From assembly GCA_963717705.1 (NCBI GenBank), contig CAVQWT010000005.1:496001-560000 (forward strand): a stretch of 64,000 nt of DNA, in the 5' to 3' direction. Made by a program: the position numbers and the translations under genes. Below, in pieces: positions 10,051 to 19,146 of the stretch. A model generated the notes under the pieces. The model saw only the letters and a list, made by a program, of their open reading frames with translations, did not search any database and was not told the DNA's origin. Within the stretch, counting starts at the first letter, position 1, and every line of letters starts with the position of its first letter. This DNA is from CAVQWT01 sp963717705 (lineage in GTDB: Bacteria; Pseudomonadota; Gammaproteobacteria; Burkholderiales; Casimicrobiaceae).

Positions 10051-10938
10051 TCAGCGCGTCGCCGACTGCCGGAACAGCGTGCGTGCGAGGATGTTGAGGA
10101 CCAGAACCGTCAGCGTGATCAGCAGCGCGCCCCCCCAGGCCAGCGTCTTCCAGTCCTCGTACGGGCTCATCGCGAACTGGAAGATGACGACCGGCAGGTT
10201 CGCCATCGGCGCGTTCATGTCGCCGCTCCAGAACTGGTTGTTGAGCGCGGTGAACAGCAGCGGCGCGGTCTCGCCCGAAATCCGGGCGACGGCGAGCAGG
10301 ACGCCGGTGACCACGCCGCCGCGGACCGCGCGCAGCGTCACCATCAGGATCACCTTCCACATCGGCGCGCCCAGCGCGACGGCGGCCTCGCGCAGGCTCG
10401 CGGGCACCAGGTGCAGCATGTTCTCGGTCGTCCGCACGACCACGGGCACCGCAATCAGCGCCAGCGCGACCGAGCCCGCCCAGCCCGAGAAGTGCTGGAC
10501 CGGCGCCACGTAGACCGTGTAGACGAACAGCCCGATGACGATCGACGGTGCCGACAGCAGGATGTCGTTGATGAAGCGGGTGACCCGCGCGACCCAGCCG
10601 TCCTTGCCGAACTCGGCGAGGTAGATCCCGGCCAGGATCCCGATCGGCGTGCTGATGAAGGTGGCGGCGGCGACGATGACGATGCTGCCGAAGATGGCGT
10701 TGGCAAGACCGCCCTCGGATCCGGGCGGCGGCGTCATCTGGGTGAACAGCGTCGGCGACAGCGCGGCGAAGCCCTTGCCGAAAAGTACGATCAGGATCCA
10801 GAACAGGAAGATCATCCCGAACGCCATCGCGGCCATCGACAGGACCAGGTTGATGCGGTTGGTGCGCAGGCGCCGCCGGTAGAGCGGCGTTGTCGCCGGC
10901 ACCGGGACGGCGACCGTTGCGGCAGGCGTCGTAGGCAT
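10051..10938 (-). CDS. pstA: Phosphate ABC transporter permease PstA
   Basis: Inner-membrane permease half of the PstSCAB phosphate importer. Its 295 residues have about six hydrophobic segments, the first at about 32-55, and the ABC permease EAA-type loop (ENMLHLVPASLREAAVALGA). It follows pstC by 13 bases and precedes pstB. Confidence 0.96.
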   Translation of the reverse strand: MPTTPAATVAVPVPATTPLYRRRLRTNRINLVLSMAAMAFGMIFLFWILIVLFGKGFAALSPTLFTQMTPPPGSEGGLANAIFGSIVIVAAATFISTPIGILAGIYLAEFGKDGWVARVTRFINDILLSAPSIVIGLFVYTVYVAPVQHFSGWAGSVALALIAVPVVVRTTENMLHLVPASLREAAVALGAPMWKVILMVTLRAVRGGVVTGVLLAVARISGETAPLLFTALNNQFWSGDMNAPMANLPVVIFQFAMSPYEDWKTLAWGGALLITLTVLVLNILARTLFRQSATR

Positions 10939-10951
10939 GTCGGCAATCCTC

Positions 10952-11983
10952 TCAGGTCCGCTTGCCCTCGCCCTTGGCCAGCTGGGCGATCAGCATCCGC
11001 GACAGTGCGAGCACGACGAAGGTGAGCAGGAACAGCACCAGCCCGAGCGCGATCAGCGACGCGCGGTGCACCGGGTCGGCCGCCTCGTTGAACTCGTTGG
11101 CGAGCGCGGAAGCGATCGAGTTGCCGGGCTCGAACAGCCCGGCGCTGATCTTGTACGCGTTGCCGATGACGAAGGTGACCGCCATCGTCTCGCCGAGCGC
11201 GCGGCCCAGCCCGAGCATGATGCCGCCGATCACGCCGACCTTGGTGTACGGCAGCACGATGTTCCAGACGACCTCCCAGGTCGTCGCGCCGATGCCGTAC
11301 GCCGACTCCTTCAGCACCGGCGGCACGATCTCGAACACGTCGCGCATCACCGACGCGACGAACGGGATGATCATCACCGACAGGATGATTCCCGCCGTCA
11401 GGATGCCGATGCCGTTGGGCGCGCCCTGGAACAGCGCGCCGATCACCGGCACTTTGCCGATCGTGGCCGTCAGGAGCGGCTGCACGTGGTCGCCGAACAG
11501 CGGCGCGAATACGAACAGACCCCACATGCCGTAGATGATCGACGGGATCGCCGCGAGCAGCTCGACGGCGGTGCCCAGCGGCCGCTTCAGCGACGCCGGG
11601 CACATCTCGGTGAGGAACAGCGCGATGCCGAAGCTCACCGGCACGCCGATGAGCAGCGCGATGAACGACGTGACCAGCGTGCCGTAGATCGGCGCGAGCC
11701 CGCCGAACTGGCTGGTGACCGGATTCCAGACGTTGGTGAAGAAGAACGCGGGGCCGAACTTCTGCAGCGCCGGCCAGGCGGTGATCAGCAATGCGAGCAG
11801 GATGCCGACCAGCGTCGCGAGGACCAGCAGCGCGAAAAAGCGCGTCGTGTTCTCGAACAGCGCATCCTGCCAGCGGCCGGCCGAAGCGTGCCGCGCGGGC
11901 GGGTTGGGCTCGCGCTGCTCGCGGGTCGGGCGGTCGGCGGACATGGCTCTGGGCAGCGTGGCGGTCGCCGCGTGGGTGTTCAT
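10952..11983 (-). CDS. pstC: Phosphate ABC transporter permease PstC
   Basis: Second permease subunit of the phosphate importer, 343 residues. An unstructured N-terminal tail (about 1-40) precedes six membrane helices, the first near FFALLVLATLVGILLALLI. The EAA-type loop reads ESAYGIGATTWEVVWNIVLP. ATG 11983 is preferred because AGGGGGT lies four bases upstream; the next in-frame ATG (11944) has no such site. A long upstream open frame into pstS is non-coding read-through. Confidence 0.95.
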   Translation of the reverse strand: MNTHAATATLPRAMSADRPTREQREPNPPARHASAGRWQDALFENTTRFFALLVLATLVGILLALLITAWPALQKFGPAFFFTNVWNPVTSQFGGLAPIYGTLVTSFIALLIGVPVSFGIALFLTEMCPASLKRPLGTAVELLAAIPSIIYGMWGLFVFAPLFGDHVQPLLTATIGKVPVIGALFQGAPNGIGILTAGIILSVMIIPFVASVMRDVFEIVPPVLKESAYGIGATTWEVVWNIVLPYTKVGVIGGIMLGLGRALGETMAVTFVIGNAYKISAGLFEPGNSIASALANEFNEAADPVHRASLIALGLVLFLLTFVVLALSRMLIAQLAKGEGKRT

Positions 11984-12045
11984 GATACCCCCTGGGAAAT
12001 CGCTGCGGCCGCGGCGGAGCGCGGCCGGCGTGTGACCATGGGCCG

Positions 12046-12077
12046 CCGGGACCCGCGGGCGGAAGCCGGGGTCCCGG
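12046..12077 (-). other. Stem-loop in the pstS-pstC spacer
   Basis: An 8-bp perfect inverted repeat (CCGGGACC at 12046-12053, GGTCCCGG at 12070-12077) encloses 16 bases just after the pstS stop. There is no U tract. In E. coli a REP element in the same spacer stabilises pstS mRNA and lowers downstream expression; this hairpin could have that role, but that is inference. Confidence 0.45.
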
Positions 12078-12087
12078 ACCGTCGACG

Positions 12088-13140
12088 TCAGTTCCAGAGC
12101 GCCTTGCCGCCGCCGTCCTTTATGTTCGCCTTCCACGTATCCGCGATCTGCTTCGACAGCACGTCCGGGATCGGCACGTAGTCGAGTTCCTCGGCCATCT
12201 TGGCGCCGTTCTTGAACGACCAGTCGAAGAACTTCATCACCTCGACGGCGTTGGCCGGCTTGTCCTGCTTGGCGTACATCAGAATGAACGACGCCCCGCT
12301 GATCGGCCAGCTCGCCTTGCCCGGCTGGTCGGTCAGGATCACGCCGAAGCCGGGCGTCCCCTTCCAGTCGGCGCCCGCAGCGGCGGCCTGGAACGTCGCG
12401 TCGTCCGGCTGCACGTACTGGCCGTCGCGGTTCTGCACCGCGCCATGCGCCATCTTGTTCTTCTTCGCGTACGCATACTCGACGTAGCCGATCGACCCCT
12501 TGATCCGCTGGACGTACGCGGCGACGCCCTCGTTGCCCTTGCCGCCCACGCCTTCGGGCCAGGAGACGGCCGTGCCGGCCCCGACCTTCGTCTTCCATTC
12601 CGGGCTGACCTTGGAAAGGTAGTCGGTCCAGATGAACGTCGTGCCCGATCCGTCCGAGCGACGGACGACGGTGATCGGCTCCGCGGGCAGCTTGACGCCC
12701 GGGTTGAGATCGGCGATCGCCTTGTCGTTCCAGCTCTTGATCTTGCCGAGGTAGATGTCGGCGAGCACGGGGCCGGTGAAGCGCAGCTGGCCCGGGGCGA
12801 TACCTTCGAGGTTCACGATCGGCACGACACCGCCGATGATCGCAGGGAACTGGACCAGGCCCGACTGCGCGAGATCCTCTGCCTTGAGCGGCATGTCCGA
12901 CGCGCCGAAATCGACGGTCTTCGCCTTGATCTGCGCGATGCCGCCGCCGGAGCCGATCGACTGGTAGTTCATCCCGACGCCGGTGGCCTTCTTGTAGGCC
13001 TCGGCCCACTTGGCGTAGATCGGGTAAGGGAACGTGGCGCCGGCGCCGGTGATGTCGGCGGCGTGCGCGGTGGCGGCGCCGACGCCCAGCGCAAGCGCGG
13101 CGGCGGCGAGAAATCCTTTGACGGCGTGAAGGCGATGCAT
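12088..13140 (-). CDS. pstS: Periplasmic phosphate-binding protein PstS
   Basis: High-affinity phosphate receptor that delivers substrate to PstCA. Its 350 residues begin with a Sec signal peptide (MHRLHAVKGFLAAAALALGV, cleavage likely after the alanines near 25). Phosphate-binding elements are visible: GAGATFPYPIY at the mature N-terminus, a GSGGGIAQI loop, VDFGASDMPL and RRSDGSGTTFIW. ATG 13140 has GAGGATCG upstream. It is first in the operon and lies directly behind the Pho box. Confidence 0.97.
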   Translation of the reverse strand: MHRLHAVKGFLAAAALALGVGAATAHAADITGAGATFPYPIYAKWAEAYKKATGVGMNYQSIGSGGGIAQIKAKTVDFGASDMPLKAEDLAQSGLVQFPAIIGGVVPIVNLEGIAPGQLRFTGPVLADIYLGKIKSWNDKAIADLNPGVKLPAEPITVVRRSDGSGTTFIWTDYLSKVSPEWKTKVGAGTAVSWPEGVGGKGNEGVAAYVQRIKGSIGYVEYAYAKKNKMAHGAVQNRDGQYVQPDDATFQAAAAGADWKGTPGFGVILTDQPGKASWPISGASFILMYAKQDKPANAVEVMKFFDWSFKNGAKMAEELDYVPIPDVLSKQIADTWKANIKDGGGKALWN

Positions 13141-13173
13141 GGCGATCCTCGTGGGTGTCGGGTGACGCCGAGC

Positions 13174-13228
13174 ATTGTTACGGCCTCGCGTGACAGCACG
13201 ATGACAACTGAGCGAATCCGGATGACAG
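13174..13228 (-). promoter_or_regulatory. Pho-box promoter of the pstSCAB-phoUBR operon
   Basis: On the minus strand TTGTCAT-CGTG-CTGTCAC (13207-13190) matches the PhoB half-site pair CTGTCAT-N4-CTGTCAT in all but two positions, with the correct 11-base period. A further CTGTCAT lies 21 bases upstream (13228-13222). A -10 element TAACAAT (13180-13174) starts nine bases after the box, the expected spacing when PhoB replaces the -35 element. The pstS ATG follows about 33 bases later. Confidence 0.9.
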
Positions 13229-13298
13229 CCCGCCCGGTCCCGGGTCGCCCGTCGCCCCGGCCAGTCGGAACAAGGAGTTGGCGCGCCCGGACGGCCCG

Positions 13299-13889
13299 TC
13301 ACCGGTCGGCGGCAGGCACCCAGGACCCGAGCACCGATCGCGGCTCGTCGACGCCGCGCCCCTTCGGCGGCGCGCCGGCAGTCCCCGCCGCAATCCAGCC
13401 CAGCAACGCCTCCCCCGGACCGCAGAACGCCGCCGCAATGACCGGGTCGGCGGCGCGCGCGCCCGACAGCATCTTGCCGGCGTAGCCTAGCGCGTGCAGC
13501 GCGTTGAGGAAGTTCGCGACCGCCCCGCCGGCGCACGCCCATTGCTCGTGCGGCGGCACGTCGGGGTTGGCCGCGTCGATGCGCGTCACCACCGCGACGA
13601 CGACCGGCGGCCCCGCCGCCCGATCGCGCTCGGCCGCGACGTCTCCGGCGGACTTGCCGCGCCGGCGACCGTAGTCCTCGAACAGGTCGGCCAGCCGTTC
13701 CCGCGCCGCGCCGCGGACGACCGCGAAGCGAAACGGCACCAGCTTGCCGTGATCGGGGGCGCGCAGCGCCGCTCGCGCGGCCAGTTCGAGCGCAGCATCG
13801 TCAGGCGCCGGATCGCGCAGATGCTTCGGCCCGACCGAGTGGCGGACGAGGATCGACGCGAGCGCGGCGGGCAATGTTTCGATGGTCAC
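13299..13889 (-). CDS. Nitroreductase family protein (YdjA-like)
   Basis: A 196-residue FMN-dependent oxidoreductase of the short YdjA-type nitroreductase class. The N-terminal segment ILVRHSVGPKHLRDPAPDDA with RAALRAPDHGKLVPFRFAVV resembles YdjA rather than NfsB, and the flavin-loop region AGGAVANFLNALHALGYAGK is present. The physiological substrate is unknown. It follows pstS in the same direction but lies upstream of the Pho box, so it probably has its own promoter. ATG 13889 is the only good start. Confidence 0.85.
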   Translation of the reverse strand: MTIETLPAALASILVRHSVGPKHLRDPAPDDAALELAARAALRAPDHGKLVPFRFAVVRGAARERLADLFEDYGRRRGKSAGDVAAERDRAAGPPVVVAVVTRIDAANPDVPPHEQWACAGGAVANFLNALHALGYAGKMLSGARAADPVIAAAFCGPGEALLGWIAAGTAGAPPKGRGVDEPRSVLGSWVPAADR

Positions 13890-14364
13890 GGGTCATCCTC
13901 GACGAGTCGCGGGGCACCGCTCCCGCCGTCCGACGTTGCGCCGGTCATGCCCCGATCCGACCGCGACGCCGCAGGGCCCCTGCGGCGATTTGACCCATAT
14001 GCCGGCCGGACCCGATTGACTCAGGTCAACTTCGGCGACGAATTCGCCCTCGGACGCGAAGTCGCCCCGCCCGGTGCGCCGCCGGCAGCGACGGCTGGCG
14101 GCAGCGACGCGCCCTCGGCCGCCTGCATTGCAGCGCAGCGTTGTTGACGCCGCTCAATGCGCCGGGGCTCGGTGCGGGCGCAGCATGAGAGCGCCGGCCG
14201 GCAATGCCGCAGGGAGTATCCAGGGCGCGCGCCCCGCACCGACGTTGGGGTAGCGGGCAGTGGCGGCCGTCGTCGTAGTCGTGACCGCGGCAGTCGTGGC
14301 GGTCGGTTGCGTGTTCAATGCATTGCTGTGACGCCGTACGCAAGTCGGCGGGAAGGAGTCGGCG
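13890..14364. other. 475-base spacer without a secure gene
   Basis: Between the nitroreductase start and the CGRC protein no ORF with convincing family features is visible. The only candidate is a 23-codon hydrophobic reading frame at 14260-14331, listed separately. Both flanking genes must find their promoters here, but no clear -35/-10 pair stands out in the GC-rich sequence. Confidence 0.6.
14260..14331 (+). CDS. Possible small hydrophobic peptide (23 residues)
   Basis: GTG-initiated frame encoding a peptide of almost only Val, Ala and Thr with a single Cys, followed by FNALL, long enough for one membrane span. A GGGG run lies 10 bases upstream of the GTG. It ends 33 bases before the CGRC thioredoxin-fold gene on the same strand, so it could be a leader or membrane partner. 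GC-rich DNA yields such frames by chance, so this is tentative. Confidence 0.25.
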   Translation: MAAVVVVVTAAVVAVGCVFNALL

Positions 14365-14616
14365 ATGATCGAAGTCAAGGTCCTGGGCACAGGCTGCGGG
14401 CGCTGCCAGACGACGGCGCGGGTGATTGCCGAAGTGGCCCGGGAACGCGGCATTGCCATCAACCTGGAAAAGGTCGAGGACCTGCAGGAAATTGCACGCT
14501 ACGGCGTGCTGTCGACGCCGGCGGTGCTGGTCAACGGCAAGGTGGCCGTGGCGGGCGTCGTCCCCGACCGCGCGTCGATCGTCCAGTGGCTGACGGCGGC
14601 GGCGCCGGCGCACTGA
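14365..14616 (+). CDS. Small thioredoxin-fold disulfide protein (CGRC)
   Basis: An 83-residue glutaredoxin-like protein of the small redox-active disulfide type (TM0996/MTH895-like thioredoxin-fold family). The active site is CGRC at about residues 11-14 (VLGTGCGRCQTT), and the cis-proline is in VLSTPAVLVNGKVAVAG. There is no signal peptide, so it is cytoplasmic. GGAAGGAG precedes the ATG at 14365. Homologues are often linked to metal or sulfur metabolism, but nothing nearby confirms that here. Confidence 0.85.
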   Translation: MIEVKVLGTGCGRCQTTARVIAEVARERGIAINLEKVEDLQEIARYGVLSTPAVLVNGKVAVAGVVPDRASIVQWLTAAAPAH

Positions 14617-14768
14617 GCCGCGCCGGGGCCACCACGCGCGGCCGGCGGCCCGCGGCGCCCTGCTCCGTTCCCCCCCAACGGCAGGGCTGAAGGGGTCACC
14701 GATGCGCCGGCGACGCCGCCGGTCGAGCCCGGCCAAGTAAGATGGCGGGCCAAGGGGGAAACCGAACG

Positions 14769-16211
14769 ATGAATCGCAGCCTGATCGTTGCCGTCGTCGC
14801 GGTCGCGACCGCCGCGGCCGCCGCGCCGTGGGTCGTCGGCTGGCGGACCGAACAGCTCGTCCGCGCGCGCGTCGCGCAGGTCGAGGCGGACAGGGACGCC
14901 AGGATCCGGTTGCGCATCGACAGCTACGAGCGCGGCTGGCGGGGCGCCACGGCGCGGATCAGCGTCGTCGATCGCGACGGCGCGCCGCTGGTGACGCTGC
15001 CCGCCGCGATCCGCCACTGGCCGTTCGCGTCGGGGGGGCCCGCCGACTGGGTCGCGGTTCCGGAACTCGGCCAGAAGGTCCGCGATGCCCTCGGGCCGTG
15101 GGGCGCGAAGCTGCCGGAGTTCACGACCCGCACCCGGCTGTCGTGGGGCGGCGATGCGCTGACGCAAATCGAATCGCAGGCGTTCAAGCGCCGGGTGCCG
15201 GAGGTGGCCGGCGGGACGCTCGAGATCGCCGCTGTCGCCGGCACCGTCGACTGGCGGCGCGACGGCGCACTGACCTACGACATCGTGCTGCCCGTGCTGC
15301 GGGTCGAGCGCCAGCCGATCGGTCGCGCCGACGCTCCGGACGTGATGGAGTTCAGGGACGCGGCGCTGAAGGGCGAGGGCTCGCTGGGGACCGTCGAGCG
15401 CCGGTGGAACCAGAAAGGGTCGCTCGGCGCAGCGTCGGTGTCGTTGACCGAGGCGGGGGCGACGATCCTGACCGCGACCAATCCGGTGTCGACCTTTGCC
15501 AGCCGCGACGAAGGCGAGCATGTGGGCATGCAGTTCACCCTGGCGGCCTCGGCGCTCGCCGCGAAGCACACGCTGCAGAACCTTTCCGACGCGGCGATCG
15601 AATTCAGCTTCGACGCGCGGCACCTCGCCAAGGAACCGCTGGCGCGCTTCATGGACGAGGCGGCCAGGATGACCGACGGCGACGCGGCGGTCACCGCGCC
15701 GCCGCGGCCGGGGCGCGCGCCGGCGACCCGGGCGCCGTCGGCCGAGCTGTTCGAGGACCTGCTGCGCGGCTCGCCTGCAGCCGACATCCGGTTCGGGTTG
15801 AAGGCGCGCGAGGGCCGGGTCGAGATCAGGATCGCGCTGACCTTCGACGGCCAGGGCTACGACCCGAAGGGCGGCAACGCCGGCGCGCTGGACCGGCTCG
15901 ATGCCGAGATCAACGCCCGCGCCACCACGTCGCTGGTCGTCAGCGGAACCCGCGCCGGTGCCAAGGCCGCCGCGGGACTGGTGTCGCCCCCGGGCGGCGC
16001 CGCCAGCCCGTATCCGCTGCCCGAAGCTCTGGCGCCGGACCCCGACGCCGCGGCGCGGAAGCAGCTGGAGCAGGCCGCGGCGCAGGGCTGGATCCGGATC
16101 GAAGGCGACGAAGTCGCCACGACGCTGCTCTGGCGCGACGGGCGCCTGCGGATCAACGGCCAGGACATGAACGAGCTGCGCGACCTCGCGCGCGGGCTGA
16201 CCGCGCGCTGA
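14769..16211 (+). CDS. DUF945 (YdgA-like) exported protein
   Basis: A 480-residue protein with an N-terminal membrane anchor or signal (MNRSLIVAVVAVATAAAAAP) and a long beta-rich periplasmic region typical of DUF945/YdgA proteins, including SYERGWRGATARISVVDRDG near the N-terminus. Its biochemical role is unknown. I used ATG 14769 rather than the frame opening at 14742 because the hydrophobic signal starts there and AAGGGGG lies upstream. It converges on ald. Confidence 0.8.
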   Translation: MNRSLIVAVVAVATAAAAAPWVVGWRTEQLVRARVAQVEADRDARIRLRIDSYERGWRGATARISVVDRDGAPLVTLPAAIRHWPFASGGPADWVAVPELGQKVRDALGPWGAKLPEFTTRTRLSWGGDALTQIESQAFKRRVPEVAGGTLEIAAVAGTVDWRRDGALTYDIVLPVLRVERQPIGRADAPDVMEFRDAALKGEGSLGTVERRWNQKGSLGAASVSLTEAGATILTATNPVSTFASRDEGEHVGMQFTLAASALAAKHTLQNLSDAAIEFSFDARHLAKEPLARFMDEAARMTDGDAAVTAPPRPGRAPATRAPSAELFEDLLRGSPAADIRFGLKAREGRVEIRIALTFDGQGYDPKGGNAGALDRLDAEINARATTSLVVSGTRAGAKAAAGLVSPPGGAASPYPLPEALAPDPDAAARKQLEQAAAQGWIRIEGDEVATTLLWRDGRLRINGQDMNELRDLARGLTAR

Positions 16212-16351
16212 GGGCGGCGCGACGCGTCACACCGCCGTCGCGCGGCACTTCGCGCGGTGCCGCACCGGCAGCCCAAGGGTCATCGGCCCGGTCTGCGGGG
16301 TCACCACGAAAGTCAGGTACGGTGCAGCCTGCCGCGGACCGCCGGTTGCGC

Positions 16352-17467
16352 TCAGCCCATCACCCCGGCCGGATCGACGTACGCGTAGCCGAGGGCCTCG
16401 GCCACCGGCGCGCAGGTGACCTTGCCGAACGCGATGTTGAGGCCGGCGAGCAGGTGCGGATCGGCCGCCAGCGCCGCCTTCCATCCTCGGTCGGCCAGCG
16501 CCAGCACGAACGGCAGCGTCGCGTTGTTGAGCGCAAAGGTCGACGTGCGCGGCACGCCGCCCGGCATGTTGGCGACGCAGTAGTGGGTGACCCCGTCGAC
16601 GACGTAAACCGGCTCGGCGTGCGTCGTCGCATGCGAGGTCTCGAAGCAGCCGCCCTGGTCGATCGCGACGTCGACGATCACCGAGCCGGGCTTCATCCGC
16701 GCGACGAGTTCGCGCGAGACGAGCTTCGGCGCCGACGCGCCCGGGATCAGCACCCCGCCGACGACGAGGTCGGCGGTGGTGACGTGCCGCTCGATCGCAT
16801 CGCGGGTCGAGAACACGGTGTTGAGCGGCCGGCCGAACTGCCGCCACAGCGCGCGCAGCACGTCGTTGCTGCGGTCGAGCACCCAGACTTCCGCGCCCAT
16901 GCCCAGCGCGATGTGGCAGGCGTGCGAGCCGACGACCCCGCCGCCGAGCACCACCACCTTGGCCGGGTCCACGCCCGGCACGCCGCCCAGCAGCACGCCG
17001 AGGCCGCCGTGCGGCTTCTCGAGGTAGTACGCGCCGGCCTGGATCGCCATCCGTCCCGCGACCTCGGACATCGGCGCCAGCAACGGCAGGCCGCCCGCGG
17101 CCGAGGTGACGGTCTCGTACGCGATGCAGACGGCGCCGCTGGCGATGAGATCCGCCGCCTGCTCGGGATCGGGTGCGAGGTGCAGATAGGTGAACAGGAT
17201 CTGCCCCTTTCGCAGCATCCTGCGCTCGCCGGCCTGCGGCTCCTTCACCTTGACGATCATGTCGGCTGCGGCGAACACCTCCGCCGCGGTGGCGGCGACG
17301 GTCGCGCCCGCCCGGCGGTAGGCGTCGTCGTCCATCCCGATCCCCTGCCCCGCGTTGTGCTCGACGACGACCTGGTGGCCGTGCGCGACCACCTCGCGGA
17401 CGCTGCCGGGCGTGAGGCCGACACGGTTTTCGAGAACCTTGATTTCCCTGGGTACGCCGATGCGCAT
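16352..17467 (-). CDS. ald: Alanine dehydrogenase
   Basis: NAD-dependent oxidative deamination of L-alanine to pyruvate and ammonium, or the reverse. Its 371 residues match the family. Visible are MRIGVPREIKVLENRVGLTP at the N-terminus, the catalytic region with VKVKEPQ and TYLHLAPD, the Rossmann motif VVVLGGGVVGSHA (about 170-182) and the C-terminal VANMPGGVPRTSTFALNNAT. ATG 17467 follows a GGAGG-like sequence. It is divergent from an omega-amino-acid:pyruvate aminotransferase that produces alanine, so the pair could recycle pyruvate/alanine. Confidence 0.95.
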   Translation of the reverse strand: MRIGVPREIKVLENRVGLTPGSVREVVAHGHQVVVEHNAGQGIGMDDDAYRRAGATVAATAAEVFAAADMIVKVKEPQAGERRMLRKGQILFTYLHLAPDPEQAADLIASGAVCIAYETVTSAAGGLPLLAPMSEVAGRMAIQAGAYYLEKPHGGLGVLLGGVPGVDPAKVVVLGGGVVGSHACHIALGMGAEVWVLDRSNDVLRALWRQFGRPLNTVFSTRDAIERHVTTADLVVGGVLIPGASAPKLVSRELVARMKPGSVIVDVAIDQGGCFETSHATTHAEPVYVVDGVTHYCVANMPGGVPRTSTFALNNATLPFVLALADRGWKAALAADPHLLAGLNIAFGKVTCAPVAEALGYAYVDPAGVMG

Positions 17468-17633
17468 GACCTGCCTCCGGATGTCGTGGACGCGCCGACG
17501 GTAGCGCGGTTTGCCCGCCGCGGAAAGGGGGCACCCCCGCTGCGGCACCCCTCCAGCCGCGGCAGGGGCCGCGCGCTACTGGCGTCGGCACGGGTGTAGG
17601 ATCAGCGCTGCACACGCATTCGAGGAGCCGACG

Positions 17634-18977
17634 ATGGGCCACGCCGAGCCGAAGCTGCAGGACCCCGCCGCGTCGAAGCAGCTGTCGCTCGACGAGTACT
17701 GGATGCCGTTCACGCCCAATCGCGACTTCAAGCACGACCCGAAGATGGTCGTCCGGGCCGAGGGCATGTACCTGTGGAACGACCGCGGCGACCGGCTGAT
17801 CGACGCGTCGTCGGGCCTGTTCTGCGTCAACGCCGGTCACGCGCGCCGCGAGATCGCCGACGCGGTCTCGGCGCAGCTGCGCGAGCTGGACTTCATCGCG
17901 CCGTTCACGCGCGGGCACCCGAAGCAGTTCGAACTCGCGACCCGCATCGCCGAGATGACGCCGGGCGACCTCAACCGCATCTTTTTCGTCGGCTCCGGCT
18001 CCGAGGCGGTCGACACGGCGATGAAGGTGGCGCTGGCGTACTGGCAGGCGAAGGGCCAGGGCGGCCGCACGATGTTCGTTTCGCGCGAGCGCGCCTACCA
18101 CGGCGTCAACTTCGGCGGCGTCGCGCTGTCGGGCCTCGTCAACAACCGGCGCAAGTTCGGCCCGACGCTGCCGGGCATCGCGCACATGCGGCACACCCAT
18201 CTCAGGGAGAACTTCCTGGTGCCGGGCGAAGGCGCGCACGGCGCCGACCTGGCCGACGACCTCGCGCGGCTCGTCGTCCTGCACGGGCCCGAGAACATCG
18301 CGGCGTGCTTCGTCGAGCCGATCGCCGGATCGACCGGCTGCCTGGTGCCGCCGAAGGGCTACCTCAAGCGGCTGCGCGAGATCTGCGACCAGCACGGCAT
18401 CCTGCTGGTGTTCGACGAGGTGATCACCGGCTTCGGCCGCACCGGATCGGCGTTCGCCGCGCAGAGCTTCGGCGTCACGCCCGACCTGATGACCATGGCC
18501 AAGGGCATCACCAACGGCGCGCAGCCGATGGGCGCGGTGGCCATCAGCCAGCGCGTCCACGACACGATCATGGGCGCAGCGGCCGACGGGGCGATCGAGT
18601 TCTTCCACGGCTATACCTACTCCGGGCACCCCGCGTCGTGCGCGGCCGGGCTCGCCACGCTCGACATCTACCGCCGCGAGGGTCTGTTCGAGCGCGGCCG
18701 CGAGCTGTCGCCGTATTTTCTCGACGCGATGTTCTCGCTCGCCGACCTCCCGGTCGTCGCCGACATCCGCGGCTACGGGATGATGGCCGCGATCGACGTG
18801 CAGTCCGACGGCGTCCCCGGCCGCCGCGGACACCGCTTCCAGAAAATGCTGTTCGACGCCGGCCTGCACCTCAAGGCGACCGGCGACGCCGCGATCGTCG
18901 CGCCGCCGCTCATCGCCGAGCGCGGGCACATCGACAGCATCACGGACATCCTGCGCCGCACACTCGGCGCGCTCTAG
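17634..18977 (+). CDS. Omega-amino acid:pyruvate (beta-alanine:pyruvate) aminotransferase
   Basis: Class III PLP aminotransferase of 447 residues that moves the amino group of beta-alanine or other omega-amines to pyruvate, forming alanine. It has YWMPFTPNRDFKHDP near the N-terminus (typical of this subfamily), GSGSEAVDTAMKVAL, the PLP Asp in LLVFDEVITGFGRTG and the Schiff-base Lys in MTMAKGITNGAQPMGA. GAGGAG lies six bases before ATG 17634. The alanine dehydrogenase gene is divergent, 166 bases away. Confidence 0.92.
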   Translation: MGHAEPKLQDPAASKQLSLDEYWMPFTPNRDFKHDPKMVVRAEGMYLWNDRGDRLIDASSGLFCVNAGHARREIADAVSAQLRELDFIAPFTRGHPKQFELATRIAEMTPGDLNRIFFVGSGSEAVDTAMKVALAYWQAKGQGGRTMFVSRERAYHGVNFGGVALSGLVNNRRKFGPTLPGIAHMRHTHLRENFLVPGEGAHGADLADDLARLVVLHGPENIAACFVEPIAGSTGCLVPPKGYLKRLREICDQHGILLVFDEVITGFGRTGSAFAAQSFGVTPDLMTMAKGITNGAQPMGAVAISQRVHDTIMGAAADGAIEFFHGYTYSGHPASCAAGLATLDIYRREGLFERGRELSPYFLDAMFSLADLPVVADIRGYGMMAAIDVQSDGVPGRRGHRFQKMLFDAGLHLKATGDAAIVAPPLIAERGHIDSITDILRRTLGAL

Positions 18978-19047
18978 CACCTGCGTTCGCGCGGCGACCG
19001 GTGACCCTCCGGCAGGTTCGCATCTGCTGCGCACGGAGGTGCGGGGC

Positions 19048-19143
19048 ATGAGCACCGTCGCCATCGGCATCGTCGCGTACGGGTTCGACCTTCCGATGCG
19101 CCGGGACGAGCGGCTGGTCGTGCCGCGGAAGGCGACGGCCTGA
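19048..19143 (+). CDS. Possible small protein (31 residues), no known family
   Basis: A short frame beginning MSTVAIGIVAYGFDLPMRR and ending VVPRKATA. It is preceded by GGAGGTGCGGGGC, a strong ribosome-binding site at good distance from the ATG, which is unusual for a random frame. It lies 70 bases after the aminotransferase gene on the same strand. I recognise no homologue. A 19-bp direct repeat follows at 19147-19186. Confidence 0.35.
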   Translation: MSTVAIGIVAYGFDLPMRRDERLVVPRKATA

Positions 19144-19146
19144 CCG

